From Paracrocinitomix mangrovi (lineage in GTDB: Bacteria; Bacteroidota; Bacteroidia; Flavobacteriales_D; Crocinitomicaceae): a stretch of DNA of 64,000 nt. This document shows positions 1 through 8,904 of this stretch, in pieces; positions within the stretch are counted from its first letter, which is position 1, and every line of letters begins with the position of its first letter. The notes under the pieces are model-generated. The model saw nothing but the letters and a program-made list of their open reading frames with translations, searched no databases and was not told where the DNA came from. A program made the position numbers and the translations under genes. The DNA lies in contig NZ_CP091819.1 of assembly GCF_019740355.2 (NCBI RefSeq), positions 2,914,001 to 2,978,000 of the forward strand, read 5' to 3'.

Positions 1-519
1 GAACATCACAATGTTATGGGACGTGTTGATATCATTACTTCTACTTTGGGTAAAGCATTAGGAGGTGCCATGGGAGGTTTCACTGCAGCTTCAAAAGAGG
101 TAGTAGATATGTTGCGTCAAAGATCCAGACCATATTTATTCTCAAATTCTTTATCACCTGCAATAGTTGGTGCTGCAATTGAAGTATTTGATTTATTAAG
201 CTCAACTACTGAATTAAGAGATACCTTAGAAGATAACACCAACTACTTTAAAGCTGGTATGAAAAGAATTGGCCTGGAAATTAGAGAAGGTGATTCTCCA
301 ATTGTGCCGGTGATGTTATATGATGCTCCTTTGGCTCAAAAATTTGCCAATAGATTGTTAGAAGAAGGTGTTTATGCTATTGGATTCTTTTATCCGGTTG
401 TTCCTAAAGGATTGGCTAGAATTAGAGTTCAATTATCTGCAGCTCACACAAAAGAGCAATTGGATAAAGCAATTAATGCTTTTGAAAAAGTAGGTAAAGA
501 GTTGGGCGCCATAAAGTAA
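1..519 (+). CDS. kbl: Glycine C-acetyltransferase (2-amino-3-ketobutyrate CoA ligase), 3' part
   Basis: The gene is cut by the window edge. The reading frame is open from base 1 ([10 protein letters not shown]...), so the first ATG at 16 is internal. Kbl is a cytoplasmic PLP enzyme of the alpha-oxoamine synthase family. It joins acetyl-CoA and glycine to 2-amino-3-ketobutyrate, or runs the reverse step in threonine breakdown with threonine dehydrogenase. The segment [13 protein letters not shown] holds the PLP-binding lysine (bases 52-54). [13 protein letters not shown] and the ending [17 protein letters not shown] are typical of the C-terminal half of Kbl. Related family members (serine palmitoyltransferase, BioF, HemA) are less likely because the glycine/threonine-type motif [10 protein letters not shown] fits Kbl best. 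No terminator follows within the 54 bp before the next gene. Confidence 0.92.
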   Translation, partial: EHHNVMGRVDIITSTLGKALGGAMGGFTAASKEVVDMLRQRSRPYLFSNSLSPAIVGAAIEVFDLLSSTTELRDTLEDNTNYFKAGMKRIGLEIREGDSPIVPVMLYDAPLAQKFANRLLEEGVYAIGFFYPVVPKGLARIRVQLSAAHTKEQLDKAINAFEKVGKELGAIK

Positions 520-573
520 TCCGATATTTTTTATATCTTGTTCATTGAGTGATTGTTAAACCACTTTTGCCCA

Positions 574-1692
574 ATGAACCACAAACTAATCTTAACCGCA
601 GATGACTTTGGCGTTTATGATGAGATTGATAATGCTATCATCTCTGCTATACAACAAAAACGCCTAACAGCTGTATCTGTTATTGTTACCTTTCAAGGCT
701 GGGAACAGCGAGTTGAAAAATTACTTGAGTTACGTCAATCATATGATTTCGGTATTGGATTGCACTTTTGCATTACCGCAGGTAAGCCTTTGGTAGCACC
801 TCCAAATTCTCCTTTAAGACATGAAATTCAAGCTGATTATTTTCAGCTGGTGCAGAACTATAATTTCAAAGGAATTAACAAACAAGATATTGCAGAAGAA
901 TTAGAGGCCCAGATTTTAGCATTGAAAAATGTGCTCAAAGATGAACCAATCGACCATCTGAACAATCATCACAATATTGTTTATGCAATACCTGAATTTT
1001 TTGACGGATTTTTGGAAATGGCGCATAAATATATGACACCCATTCGCAGCCCTATGTCCTGGTACAGAAAGTTCAAAGGAATTCAGCAATTACCGGACTA
1101 TGAAGGTGGAGAATTGTTGAGTCCTACAATGAAGAGAGGAATAAAAATTGGGATGTGGAGAAAATTGGCGCAGCAATCCTATGGAAACTTATTAATCAGA
1201 ATGCATAAAGCCAACAAATTATCCGTAAGATACAGTGACGTTTTATGCGAGTACGTTTATGGTCAAACCCATCCTACTAACAACAAAGGGAAAAGTGTAA
1301 TCACACATGCATTGTACCAGTTCATTGATCAGGGAATGCGCAAATCCTTAGTAGATAGCAAAGAAAACAAAGACCCTATTCCTGTTGATTATACGGGGAT
1401 TCATTATGCCAATGAAAATACAATTGAAAAAGCTAAAAAAGGTCGCCGACAAAAATTCCCTGATGTAATTAGAGATTACGGTGAAAAGAGGTACACCAAA
1501 GAGTTTTCAATGGAGCTTATTTTTCATTTGGCCGAACCTTCGGCAGATTATACTAAAATGCCAGAAATGCACGGAATGAGATTGGATTTTGTGCCTTATC
1601 GGCAAGGTGAATTTAAAGCCCTTACAGATTTGAATCTGGAGTATTATATTGATCTGATGCAATTACAATTAATACCTTATCAACGCCTATGA
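574..1692 (+). CDS. YdjC/ChbG-like carbohydrate deacetylase
   Basis: This is a ChbG/HpnK (YdjC) family protein, a group of metal-dependent enzymes that remove N-acetyl groups from amino sugars such as chitooligosaccharides. Family hallmarks are TADDFG near the N-terminus (the metal-binding aspartates), GLHFCITAGKP (metal histidine) and DHLNNHHN (second histidine cluster). The frame opens at a TTG at 553, but the ATG at 574 puts MNHKLILTADDFG exactly where family members start, so I use it. The protein (372 residues) is longer than the usual ~250. The extra C-terminal ~100 residues contain no domain I recognise. Its stop overlaps the next start (ATGA). The substrate is not predictable. Confidence 0.8.
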   Translation: MNHKLILTADDFGVYDEIDNAIISAIQQKRLTAVSVIVTFQGWEQRVEKLLELRQSYDFGIGLHFCITAGKPLVAPPNSPLRHEIQADYFQLVQNYNFKGINKQDIAEELEAQILALKNVLKDEPIDHLNNHHNIVYAIPEFFDGFLEMAHKYMTPIRSPMSWYRKFKGIQQLPDYEGGELLSPTMKRGIKIGMWRKLAQQSYGNLLIRMHKANKLSVRYSDVLCEYVYGQTHPTNNKGKSVITHALYQFIDQGMRKSLVDSKENKDPIPVDYTGIHYANENTIEKAKKGRRQKFPDVIRDYGEKRYTKEFSMELIFHLAEPSADYTKMPEMHGMRLDFVPYRQGEFKALTDLNLEYYIDLMQLQLIPYQRL

Positions 1693-2417
1693 ACATTGAC
1701 ATCAACATATTTTTACAAGTCACTTTTGTATTGCTCATTTTAAGTATGATCAATGAGAAGATTGTGAACTTTATTAAACTTAGTTTTCCTGATAATGTGT
1801 TCAAGAGAATCTTTAATCGCAAAAGGCACTTATCAAGTTCAGCTTCAGCAGAAGAGTTTATGTCTGTTGAGGAAAATAAAAAATTGCGAGAAGTTCAGGT
1901 ATTATCTTTACTGATAGGGTTTGGGCTTGCATTTATCTGCAGAGCAAACTTGTTTTTAATTTATGATGAAACTTTTGATTTGGGATGGTCTCAAATTGAT
2001 TGGAGCAAATACGGCTGGAAAATGGCTGTTTCAGATTTTGTTGGCTGCGGATTAACCGGCGCATTTTTAAGTTTGGGATCCAAATTCTTTCATGATTTGC
2101 TCGATTTATTGTTAGAGGTAAAACATTTAAAAAGAAAACTTACCAATAGAGAAGTGGTAAATGAATTGCCAAATATTGAAGCAGTAGATGATTACATTGC
2201 CAAAATAGAGCCCTATGTAATTGCACAAAAAGTTTCTGAAAATTTGAGTAACAATCCTATCGTTCAAAAATTTGAGTATTCAGAGGTAGATGAATCTGTA
2301 GACGTTTATCTTCAAAATGTTACGGAAGAAGAGGCTGAGAAATTGCAAAGAATCATGAATATAGAAATGCCGGACAAATCAAATAAGAGTATAATTTTGA
2401 ATTATATTTTGATTTAA
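1689..2417 (+). CDS. Membrane protein of unknown function
   Basis: I do not recognise a family. The 242-residue product has about three hydrophobic segments: near residues 5-23, 74-95 and 115-133. The last is followed by a charged helical part (DLLLEVKHLKRKLTNREVVNEL) and a cytoplasmic-looking acidic C-terminus. It is translationally coupled on both sides: its ATG overlaps the stop of the deacetylase gene (ATGA), and its TAA is followed directly by the ATG of the AlkD-like gene. It therefore sits in a three-gene transcription unit, but the context does not reveal its job. Confidence 0.7.
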   Translation: MNIDINIFLQVTFVLLILSMINEKIVNFIKLSFPDNVFKRIFNRKRHLSSSASAEEFMSVEENKKLREVQVLSLLIGFGLAFICRANLFLIYDETFDLGWSQIDWSKYGWKMAVSDFVGCGLTGAFLSLGSKFFHDLLDLLLEVKHLKRKLTNREVVNELPNIEAVDDYIAKIEPYVIAQKVSENLSNNPIVQKFEYSEVDESVDVYLQNVTEEEAEKLQRIMNIEMPDKSNKSIILNYILI

Positions 2418-3089
2418 ATGGAACTATATAACAAAGTAATCAGTACCTACGAATCGCATGCAAATGCTGAATTGGCGGGGCCAATGAAGGCTTACATGAA
2501 AAATAATTTTGAATTCTATGGAATTAAATCTCCACTGAGAAAAGAAATTAGTAAGCCATTGATGAATCAATCTAAATCACTTTCTGCGGATGAAGTGTTT
2601 GAGTTGGTAAAAATGCTGTGGGAGCGTCCCCAAAGAGAACTACAATATTTCGCCTTGGAATTGTTTTTAAAGCATAAAAAGGCCATAAAAGAGGAAGAAG
2701 ATATTGAATTTTTACAATGGATGGCAGTTAATGGTTCATGGTGGGATACTATTGATTCAATAGCTCCAAAATTGATGAAAGTTTACTTTGACAAGTTTCC
2801 TGATAACCGAAATAAAAAAGTTGATGAATGGGTAGGGTCAGGCAACATCTGGTTGCAGAGATGTGCTATTTTAATTCACCTCAAACAAAAAGAGAATGTA
2901 GATCTGCCTTATATGTTTGAAACCATTTTAAGACTCAATGACACCAATGAGTTTTTTGTCAATAAAGCTATTGGTTGGGTATTGAGAGAAAATGCTAAAC
3001 ATCAAGCTGACCCTATACTGCAATTTGTGGATCAACACAAGGCTGAACTATCAAATTTATCTGTAAGAGAAGCACTAAAACATTTTTAG
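2418..3089 (+). CDS. AlkD-like DNA alkylation repair protein
   Basis: The product resembles the AlkD/AlkC HEAT-repeat DNA glycosylases, which remove 3-methyladenine and 7-methylguanine. Visible signatures are PMKAYMKNNFEFYGIKSPLRK at the N-terminus, NGSWWDTIDSIAPKL in the middle (the Trp and Asp of the glycosylase site) and FFVNKAIGWVLRENAKH near the C-terminus, close to the family motif KAIGW.LR. The length of 223 residues is normal for AlkD. The start codon abuts the previous stop. The stop codon overlaps that of the converging gene by four bases. The function assignment rests on family motifs only. Confidence 0.88.
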   Translation: MELYNKVISTYESHANAELAGPMKAYMKNNFEFYGIKSPLRKEISKPLMNQSKSLSADEVFELVKMLWERPQRELQYFALELFLKHKKAIKEEEDIEFLQWMAVNGSWWDTIDSIAPKLMKVYFDKFPDNRNKKVDEWVGSGNIWLQRCAILIHLKQKENVDLPYMFETILRLNDTNEFFVNKAIGWVLRENAKHQADPILQFVDQHKAELSNLSVREALKHF

Positions 3090-4213
3090 TTAGTTTTTAT
3101 TTTCTTTTTTGATTTGGTGATGTTGAATCCAACACTCACACCTACCATTGCACCTCCTTTTTGAGAGGAGTGAAATACATTAACAGGTATGTTTAATGAT
3201 CCTGAAGAAAAAGTACGTCCAAATGCCATGATCCAACGTGTGCTGAACTTTACATCTCCTCTCACATCCTGAAAAGGTTCCATTTTATATCCGTATTCTT
3301 CATACGCATCTGATGCATAACCTTCTGCAAAAAGATCTTTTTCTGTCCAGTATAAATTGGCGTCACCAAATACCGCTTGTTTATCAAAAAAACCATAAGA
3401 TTCTTTTGTTAAACCGAAACTAGGACCAAAGGCAAATTCCCAACCTGCTCGTCCAAATCTGAATCCATTCATTACTGCTAAAGATGGCACAAATTGTCCC
3501 TGTTCTAATCCCAAAAACATTGGTAAAAATTCAAATAGTGCAGAGAATTTTTCAGTACCAACATATTGCACTTCAAACTGGTATCCAATAACGGATAGCA
3601 TAGGAACTATATCTAAACCTCCTCTGTTCTCAGAACGCGTCATAAATTCATTCAATGAACCATAAGCGTATGCCATTCCAATTCTTGGTCCGGAATTTCG
3701 CACTCTATCATAATTGGTAGAGGTAATAACTTCATTTTTAAACTCCAGCCTTTTTACTAATTCAGGATCATTTTCTACATCATGCATGTTTTTGATGACA
3801 ATACCTATCATTCTTTGAAGTTCAACTTCATTGTCTTCAAATTCCTTAGTAGCTGTTTTGATGATGCTTTTCTGTTTTACATCCAACATCTTTAAAGTCA
3901 CCACAATCTTATCAGAGATTTTATCAATACTACCGGATACGATAAAATCAACACTTAAAAGTTGTCCAAAATCTAATAAGCAGTCCTTAGCAAAACAGTC
4001 ATCAAATTGTTCAACATTGTCAATTTCAAGCATATCAAATTCATCTAAAACAGAGTACTTTTCTAGCTTTATAAATTCAAGGCGAACCAGTTTTGAAGCC
4101 ATGCTGGGATCAGCATAAACTTTGTATGTATTGATTTTCCCTATCGCAATTGATTGAGCGAAAATTGTTGTGTTCAAAAGCGAAAACAGTATTAGTGCCA
4201 ATAATTTTTTCAT
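3086..4213 (-). CDS. CsgG-like domain plus barrel-like domain envelope protein (paralogue A)
   Basis: A signal peptide (MKKLLALILFSLLNTTIFAQ) directs export. Residues ~20-160 look like the CsgG/TolB-N type fold found in envelope lipoproteins: VRLEFIKLEKYSVLDEFDM, then a Cys pair (DDCFAKDC), VDFIVSGSIDKISDKIVVTLKMLDVKQKSI. The second half (~170-375) alternates short hydrophobic and polar stretches rich in Gly and aromatics, as in outer-membrane beta-barrel or porin-like domains, and ends in FNITKSKKKIKTN. It lies 6 bp after a clear paralogue (4220-5389) in the same orientation. Function is unknown. The arrangement suggests an outer-membrane protein with a periplasmic binding module. Confidence 0.72.
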   Translation of the reverse strand: MKKLLALILFSLLNTTIFAQSIAIGKINTYKVYADPSMASKLVRLEFIKLEKYSVLDEFDMLEIDNVEQFDDCFAKDCLLDFGQLLSVDFIVSGSIDKISDKIVVTLKMLDVKQKSIIKTATKEFEDNEVELQRMIGIVIKNMHDVENDPELVKRLEFKNEVITSTNYDRVRNSGPRIGMAYAYGSLNEFMTRSENRGGLDIVPMLSVIGYQFEVQYVGTEKFSALFEFLPMFLGLEQGQFVPSLAVMNGFRFGRAGWEFAFGPSFGLTKESYGFFDKQAVFGDANLYWTEKDLFAEGYASDAYEEYGYKMEPFQDVRGDVKFSTRWIMAFGRTFSSGSLNIPVNVFHSSQKGGAMVGVSVGFNITKSKKKIKTN

Positions 4214-4219
4214 GACCTA

Positions 4220-5389
4220 TTAGTTTTGTTCAATTCTACTTTTACTTCTGGTAACATTAAATCCTACTGAAACACCGAAGATGGCGCCGTATTTATTACC
4301 TGAATAATACATGTTGACAGGAATGTTCAAAGCCCCTGCTCTAAAAGTTCTTCCAAATGCCATCACCCAAGATGCATTTCCTTTTATCCATCCGTCTGAT
4401 CTTAAATAATCTTTATAAGTATTTTCTGCCGGTGGGATATAGGGATTGTAAACCTCTCCTGTGAGGTGATTTACATTGTTAGAATCAGCATACCAGATGT
4501 TATATTGAATATCATTGTAGTCAGAGCTAGAGTAGAACTGACCATCCTCATAGATTCCGGATTTTACTCTCTTGATTCCAAAAGCAGGACCAAATGCAAA
4601 TTCCCATCCTGCTTGTCCAAATCTGAATCCATTTAATAAACTAACAGACGGAATAAAATATCCTTGTTCCATTGCTCCAATGTTGGGAATGATTTCAATG
4701 AGAGCTGAAAAATTTTCAGTTCCGATATATTGTATCTCAAATTGGTATCCCATATTACTAACAACCGGATAAATTCCTAAACCTCCGTCGTAACGTTCTT
4801 TTTGATAGAATCTATTTACTTCTCCTAAAACGGCAGCAGACATTCCAAATCTTGGACCTGAATTGTTGATTCTTCCTACATCATTTGATGTGATGTATTC
4901 TTCTTCAAAACCCAATCTTTTTTTGGTTTCCTCATTTACAGGATATCCCAACATCTCTCTTAGGGTGATTTCAACCATGCGCGGAAGTTCTTTTGGTTGA
5001 TCATCAAACTCCATTGTTCTGGTATGAATGAATTTTTTTGATTTTACATCAATAAGTTTTAATGAGATAATGATCTTTTTACCAATAGCTTCGTAGCTAC
5101 CTGAGAGTATTTGATCAACTTCTAATTTCTCTCCTAATTTTATCAGACATTTTCTACCATAACAGTCTTCAAAAGAAGAATCAGTTCCAATAGCAGATGC
5201 CATATCAAATTGATCTAGCACTACGTACTTTTCCAATTTCACCAGTTCTATTCTGGTCATTTTGGCCGCAATTTCAGGAGTCATATCAATACCTCTTGTA
5301 TAGATATCTCCAACTGCGATTGTTTGAGAATTTACTGTTGCTGAAACCAACAAAACTGTAAATAGTAGATAAAACTTTTTCAGCATCAT
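4220..5389 (-). CDS. CsgG-like domain plus barrel-like domain envelope protein (paralogue B)
   Basis: This is the tandem paralogue of the downstream gene, with the same layout: signal peptide ending in ATVNSQ, a CsgG-like part (IELVKLEKYVVLDQFDM; DCYGRKCLIKLGEKL; ILSGSYEAIGKKIIISLKLIDVKSKKFIHT) and a barrel-like C-terminal half. Shared blocks include NSGPRFGM, GYQFEIQYIGTENFSALIE, NGFRFGQAGWEFAFGPAFG and MAFGRTFRAGALNIPVN. It carries about 15 extra residues in one loop (SSSDYNDIQYNIWYADSN region). Two start codons in a row (ATGATG) are possible. The 125 bp upstream hold no gene. The two genes probably form one transcript. Confidence 0.72.
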   Translation of the reverse strand: MMLKKFYLLFTVLLVSATVNSQTIAVGDIYTRGIDMTPEIAAKMTRIELVKLEKYVVLDQFDMASAIGTDSSFEDCYGRKCLIKLGEKLEVDQILSGSYEAIGKKIIISLKLIDVKSKKFIHTRTMEFDDQPKELPRMVEITLREMLGYPVNEETKKRLGFEEEYITSNDVGRINNSGPRFGMSAAVLGEVNRFYQKERYDGGLGIYPVVSNMGYQFEIQYIGTENFSALIEIIPNIGAMEQGYFIPSVSLLNGFRFGQAGWEFAFGPAFGIKRVKSGIYEDGQFYSSSDYNDIQYNIWYADSNNVNHLTGEVYNPYIPPAENTYKDYLRSDGWIKGNASWVMAFGRTFRAGALNIPVNMYYSGNKYGAIFGVSVGFNVTRSKSRIEQN

Positions 5390-5514
5390 AAGCCAATAAT
5401 TTTGGCCAAGGTAGTTGGATGACTAGGTATAAATGCTGACTAAAATCAATTATTGAATTGATTTTTTGACTGAATTACAAGTGGTTATAAGAATGTGTTT
5501 TTTAAAGAAGATAC

Positions 5515-6261
5515 CTAAATATCGGCTCTGGCAGGTTTTAGCCAGCCAATTTTTAGTCCAATAACCGGTGTTACAAAACCTGATCGAAAACCATCAGATA
5601 ATTGCCAATTAAGCATATTACCCCAAAATAAGTTTTGCGAAGTACCTAATTCAGGGGGATCAGAAATTCTATCTACATTGTTTCTTCTGAAACTTATCCC
5701 CCCGTAAAAGTCAACCAGAACCTTGTCGCCAGCTAAACGTTGCATACCTATTTTTAGGTTAAACTGAGTAGTAAAGCGATTAAAAAGTTCATCTTGCGTT
5801 ACGAAGTAGGCAAAGTTCCCAAAGTCATCAGGCTCCATACCATAGGTAACTTCATTGGCAATAATAAGATGCCTCATAGATAATTCAGATGCCATGTACA
5901 AGTGTGGGTTTTTGAAACCCCAAAAACGCGATTCAAATCTCACGCGATATCCGTTCATACTTTTGAATCTACCCCAATCATTTCCTACAGAAAATTGCAT
6001 AAATGAAGGGATAACTCCAACTCCAAACTGAAAACTCAATTCGGGTGTCATTTTTACTTCATGGTCTACAGAAACTGTCGGAACAACAGAAAATAGGTCG
6101 AACGGACTAAACTTCCATGCTTTTTCTAAACGCCAATAAGGGACGTGCTCTTTGAATACATTGTATTCTATTACACTGTCTTTTTGTGAAGAAAAAGAAT
6201 CCTCTTGTGCCATTACAACACAAGAGGATAATATTAATAATATGGTAGTTACGTATTTCAC
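5515..6261 (-). CDS. Secreted or outer-membrane protein, unknown
   Basis: The product has a signal peptide (MKYVTTILLILSSCVVMAQ) and 229 further residues with alternating patterns and many aromatics, for example SFQFGVGVIPSFMQFSVG and GFVTPVIGLKIGWLKPARA. This fits a small outer-membrane beta-barrel. No family is recognised. The Cys in the signal peptide (SSC) could be read as a lipobox, but the MAQ cleavage site fits better. It begins 3 bp after the stop of the LVIVD lipoprotein gene and is probably the last gene of that operon. Confidence 0.65.
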   Translation of the reverse strand: MKYVTTILLILSSCVVMAQEDSFSSQKDSVIEYNVFKEHVPYWRLEKAWKFSPFDLFSVVPTVSVDHEVKMTPELSFQFGVGVIPSFMQFSVGNDWGRFKSMNGYRVRFESRFWGFKNPHLYMASELSMRHLIIANEVTYGMEPDDFGNFAYFVTQDELFNRFTTQFNLKIGMQRLAGDKVLVDFYGGISFRRNNVDRISDPPELGTSQNLFWGNMLNWQLSDGFRSGFVTPVIGLKIGWLKPARADI

Positions 6262-6264
6262 GGC

Positions 6265-7065
6265 TTATTGTACCGGAATAAACGATTTTTCAATTAAATC
6301 TGTTGGATTAGTAGCATCAAATTGATAGATACCTGTTCTAGTCAACAAAATCAAATGATTGTTATCATCTTCAATGATGTCTAAAGCTTCTAATCCTTCA
6401 TAAATTTGAACGATCTGAATTCCATAAGGATTTGAAACATCCATTACCTTAACTCCTTCATAACCATCACAAACGTATACTAATTGTTCGTTTGCTTTTG
6501 AAATTGCTAATCCATAAGGATTCATCAATTCATAAGTTCCTGCCAAATTAGGAAATTGCACATTGCTGATGTCAATAACATCTAACTGGCTTAAAACTCC
6601 ACCGCAAGTAGTACCTCCACGTAAAGTAGCGTAAACGTAATGGTCATTTGCCACTACAGGGTCACAACTTGTTACGTGATTGAATTGTGATATTTCTTGC
6701 GGACTTCTAGGATCCGTGATATCATAAATATGCACACCGTTGTTAGCTCCGATAAACAATCTTCCATTTTGATGGAAAACAGTTTCTAAACCAACACCCA
6801 TATTGATTGTTTCAACCAAAACAGGCTCATCAGGATTGCTCAAATCAAAGATGTTTAAGGTTTTATAATCAATGGTATATAAATGATTTTCTACGATTGT
6901 GAATTGTGCTAGCGATCCACCTTCACCTGTACTTGTAGGCGCTTTTGTATTGCTAGTAGATGAGGTTTCTTCTTCAGCCTCATTTGTGTTTATTTCTTCT
7001 TTATCACAGCTGGTTATAACACCTAATACTAATGCTCCAGCTACTATTAATCTTAACTTTTTCAT
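6265..7065 (-). CDS. LVIVD-repeat lipoprotein
   Basis: A lipoprotein signal (MKKLRLIVAGALVLGVITSC) gives a Cys at residue 20, followed by an acidic, Ser/Thr-rich linker. The body consists of LVIVD-type repeats, a beta-propeller-like repeat common in Bacteroidota lipoproteins: LYTIDYKTLNIFDLSNPDEPVL, GVHIYDITDPRSPQEI, LDVIDISNVQFPNLAGTY, GVKVMDVSNPYGIQIV and IYQFDATNPTDLIEK. The open frame extends 9 codons upstream (7092), but the ATG at 7065 puts the signal peptide at the N-terminus and removes the overlap with the upstream gene. It is likely anchored in the outer membrane. Its role is unknown. Confidence 0.82.
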   Translation of the reverse strand: MKKLRLIVAGALVLGVITSCDKEEINTNEAEEETSSTSNTKAPTSTGEGGSLAQFTIVENHLYTIDYKTLNIFDLSNPDEPVLVETINMGVGLETVFHQNGRLFIGANNGVHIYDITDPRSPQEISQFNHVTSCDPVVANDHYVYATLRGGTTCGGVLSQLDVIDISNVQFPNLAGTYELMNPYGLAISKANEQLVYVCDGYEGVKVMDVSNPYGIQIVQIYEGLEALDIIEDDNNHLILLTRTGIYQFDATNPTDLIEKSFIPVQ

Positions 7066-7079
7066 ATTGCTAATAATTT

Positions 7080-7595
7080 TTATCTGAAACATTTAGGGTC
7101 ATCTAACATTGCTTTTTCCCATCCTACTACGGTTCCTTTTGATTCGTCTACACATTCAAATGGTCCAAATTCATCAGGAAACACCTGTTTAGGGAATATG
7201 TCTTTAATTCTGTTTGAATAGGTTGGTGCAGCAGGATTGGTAATATCTACTATAACCATGTCTTTACCATTGTCTGCATAAACTCTATCTGCTTTTACAG
7301 AGAAATCCATGTTTCCGGAAATACCGATAAAAGAAAGTTCAATCGGACTTGAAACATTTGTGTTGTCATAAATATGAATCCCTTTTCCTTGATCATTAAC
7401 CATCAATAGGTTTTCATATACATAAATTCTGCCTGGATTTTCAAGCGGTTCAGAAGCTTTGATGTTGACAGTTTCTGTTTCAGGATTGTCAGAATAGATG
7501 GGTTTCCAACCCTCTACCTGTTCTTCCTTGTCATTACAAGAAGCCATCACCATTGCAGCCGAAAGCAAGAAAAAAAACTGATTTACTTTTTTCAT
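7080..7595 (-). CDS. Small LVIVD-type lipoprotein
   Basis: The 171-residue product starts with a lipoprotein signal (MKKVNQFFFLLSAAMVMASC). It shows two LVIVD-like repeats: GKGIHIYDNTNVSSPIELSF and KDMVIVDITNPAAPTYSN. It is the first gene of a three-gene unit with the larger LVIVD lipoprotein and the barrel-like protein. It ends soon after the second repeat with a Cys-containing tail (DDPKCFR), and each of the two LVIVD genes has its own signal peptide, so they are separate genes and not one broken gene. Function is unknown; extracytoplasmic binding is a guess. Confidence 0.75.
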   Translation of the reverse strand: MKKVNQFFFLLSAAMVMASCNDKEEQVEGWKPIYSDNPETETVNIKASEPLENPGRIYVYENLLMVNDQGKGIHIYDNTNVSSPIELSFIGISGNMDFSVKADRVYADNGKDMVIVDITNPAAPTYSNRIKDIFPKQVFPDEFGPFECVDESKGTVVGWEKAMLDDPKCFR

Positions 7596-7860
7596 AATTC
7601 GTTTGATTGGGTGATTAATTTTTAGTTTAACTTATTTCGTCTTCACTAACGGAACATATTATCAAAAAGTGTGCTAAAATTAAATTTTAACATTTGACAC
7701 TCACCAATTTATAAGTTCATCTTCCGTTCAAAAGCTAAGACCATTAAGGTAGCTTGAATGTTACAAGGGACATAAAAATTAACACTTAAAAAAAGTTAAT
7801 CAAAGCAAAGAAAGGCATCACTTAATATGATAACCCGCAACAAACAATTGAATTAAAACA
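7596..7860. other. 265-bp intergenic stretch without a gene
   Basis: No open frame of useful length is present on either strand, and no strong hairpin followed by T residues is visible. It must contain the promoter of the minus-strand lipoprotein operon (7595) and the 3' end of the TonB/anti-sigma transcript. One isolated 9-mer (TCCGTTAGT on the minus strand, 7645-7653) matches a LytTR half-site, but no second copy lies at the required spacing. Confidence 0.6.
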
Positions 7861-8904
7861 CTATTCTGTCAATACAAATTGAACCGGAATGGTGTAATGT
7901 AAATCAGCAGCTTTTCCGTCCACCTCTCCAGGTTTCCAATTGGGCATTGCACCTACTATTCGTTCTGCTTCTTTGTCTAAATCATCATCTGCTCCAACAA
8001 TAACTTTAGCATTTTTAACTGCGCCGGTTTTACCAATTATGAAATTCACATAAACTGTTCCCTGAACTTTTCTTCTGTAAGCACTTTGCGGGTATTGCAT
8101 TTCGTTTTGCAAAAATATTTGCAGTGCTTTTTCTCCTCCCGGAAAAGTAGGGTGTTTGGTAATATTACCGTTCAATTCATCATTTAATGACCAAAGTTCA
8201 GCTAACAATTTATCATCAGGAACATAAGTAGTGGGTTGACGCACATTGCTAGATTTGTAATCGTTCACCAGTTCTTTTGGAATCTTCATTTCTGTATCTC
8301 CATTGTCTTTGACAATTACACCTCCGTCACTGAAGTCGACATTTGTTGAAGAATTGCCGTTTTCTTGAATTTCTAATTCATTGTTAATGTTTGTTACTGT
8401 TGAATGATTATTTGTGCCATGTGATTCACTTTGACCCATACTTTGGTCAACCACACATGTATCATCTTCTAACAGTTCATCAACCATTTCAACTTCCTCA
8501 GCCACTTGTTCTTGAACTACAGGTTCACAACAATTGCCGGGCATTGCTACATCTTCATTTTCGTTGTGTTGTGCGACTTGATATTGTTCGCATGGAACGC
8601 AATCTTCAGTAGCATCTTTGGTTGGCCAAAAATAAATGGCACTAAATAAACCGGCTCCCAATACCAGTGTTATGCCTCCTTTTAAGAACCACTTGCGCAT
8701 CAGCCAGCTTGAGTAAGCACCTGCAGCTGCAGATTTTAGTCCGGCATTTTTAATTCCTTCAACCACTGTTCGCTGTGCATTTACTTTTTTAGCCAAAGCA
8801 GGATCATTGGCCATCTGTGTTTCAAATTGTACTTTTTCGGCAGCATCCATTTGCTGCATCAAGTATCTTTCTATTTGTTGTACTTGTTCTAATTCAGCTC
8901 TCAT
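7861..8904 (-). CDS. Anti-sigma-like membrane protein with C-terminal TonB domain
   Basis: Residues ~1-60 form a helical cytoplasmic segment (VQQIERYLMQQMDAAEKVQF, DPALAKKVNAQR) like the N-terminal part of Bacteroidota anti-sigma factors. A transmembrane helix follows at ~73-91 (FLKGGITLVLGAGLFSAIYFW). After a Cys-containing, acidic linker (residues ~95-235), residues ~255-347 are a TonB_C domain: FPGGEKALQIFLQNEMQYP, AYRRKVQGTVYVNFIIGKTG, DKEAERIVGAMPNWKPG, YTIPVQFVLTE. TonB_C domains bind TonB boxes of outer-membrane receptors. The ATG overlaps the TGA of the ECF sigma gene (ATGA), so the two are translationally coupled. I infer that it holds and releases that sigma factor. It could also be an ordinary energy transducer with an unusual N-terminus. 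Confidence 0.82.
   Translation of the reverse strand: MRAELEQVQQIERYLMQQMDAAEKVQFETQMANDPALAKKVNAQRTVVEGIKNAGLKSAAAGAYSSWLMRKWFLKGGITLVLGAGLFSAIYFWPTKDATEDCVPCEQYQVAQHNENEDVAMPGNCCEPVVQEQVAEEVEMVDELLEDDTCVVDQSMGQSESHGTNNHSTVTNINNELEIQENGNSSTNVDFSDGGVIVKDNGDTEMKIPKELVNDYKSSNVRQPTTYVPDDKLLAELWSLNDELNGNITKHPTFPGGEKALQIFLQNEMQYPQSAYRRKVQGTVYVNFIIGKTGAVKNAKVIVGADDDLDKEAERIVGAMPNWKPGEVDGKAADLHYTIPVQFVLTE

Noticed and set aside
6265-7595. Possibility that the two LVIVD genes are one frame-shifted gene
   Set aside because: Each has its own start, lipoprotein signal and stop, and the repeats do not continue from one into the other.
7645-7653. Single LytTR-like half-site TCCGTTAGT upstream of the LVIVD lipoprotein operon
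   Set aside because: No second half-site lies 12-13 bp away in the same orientation.
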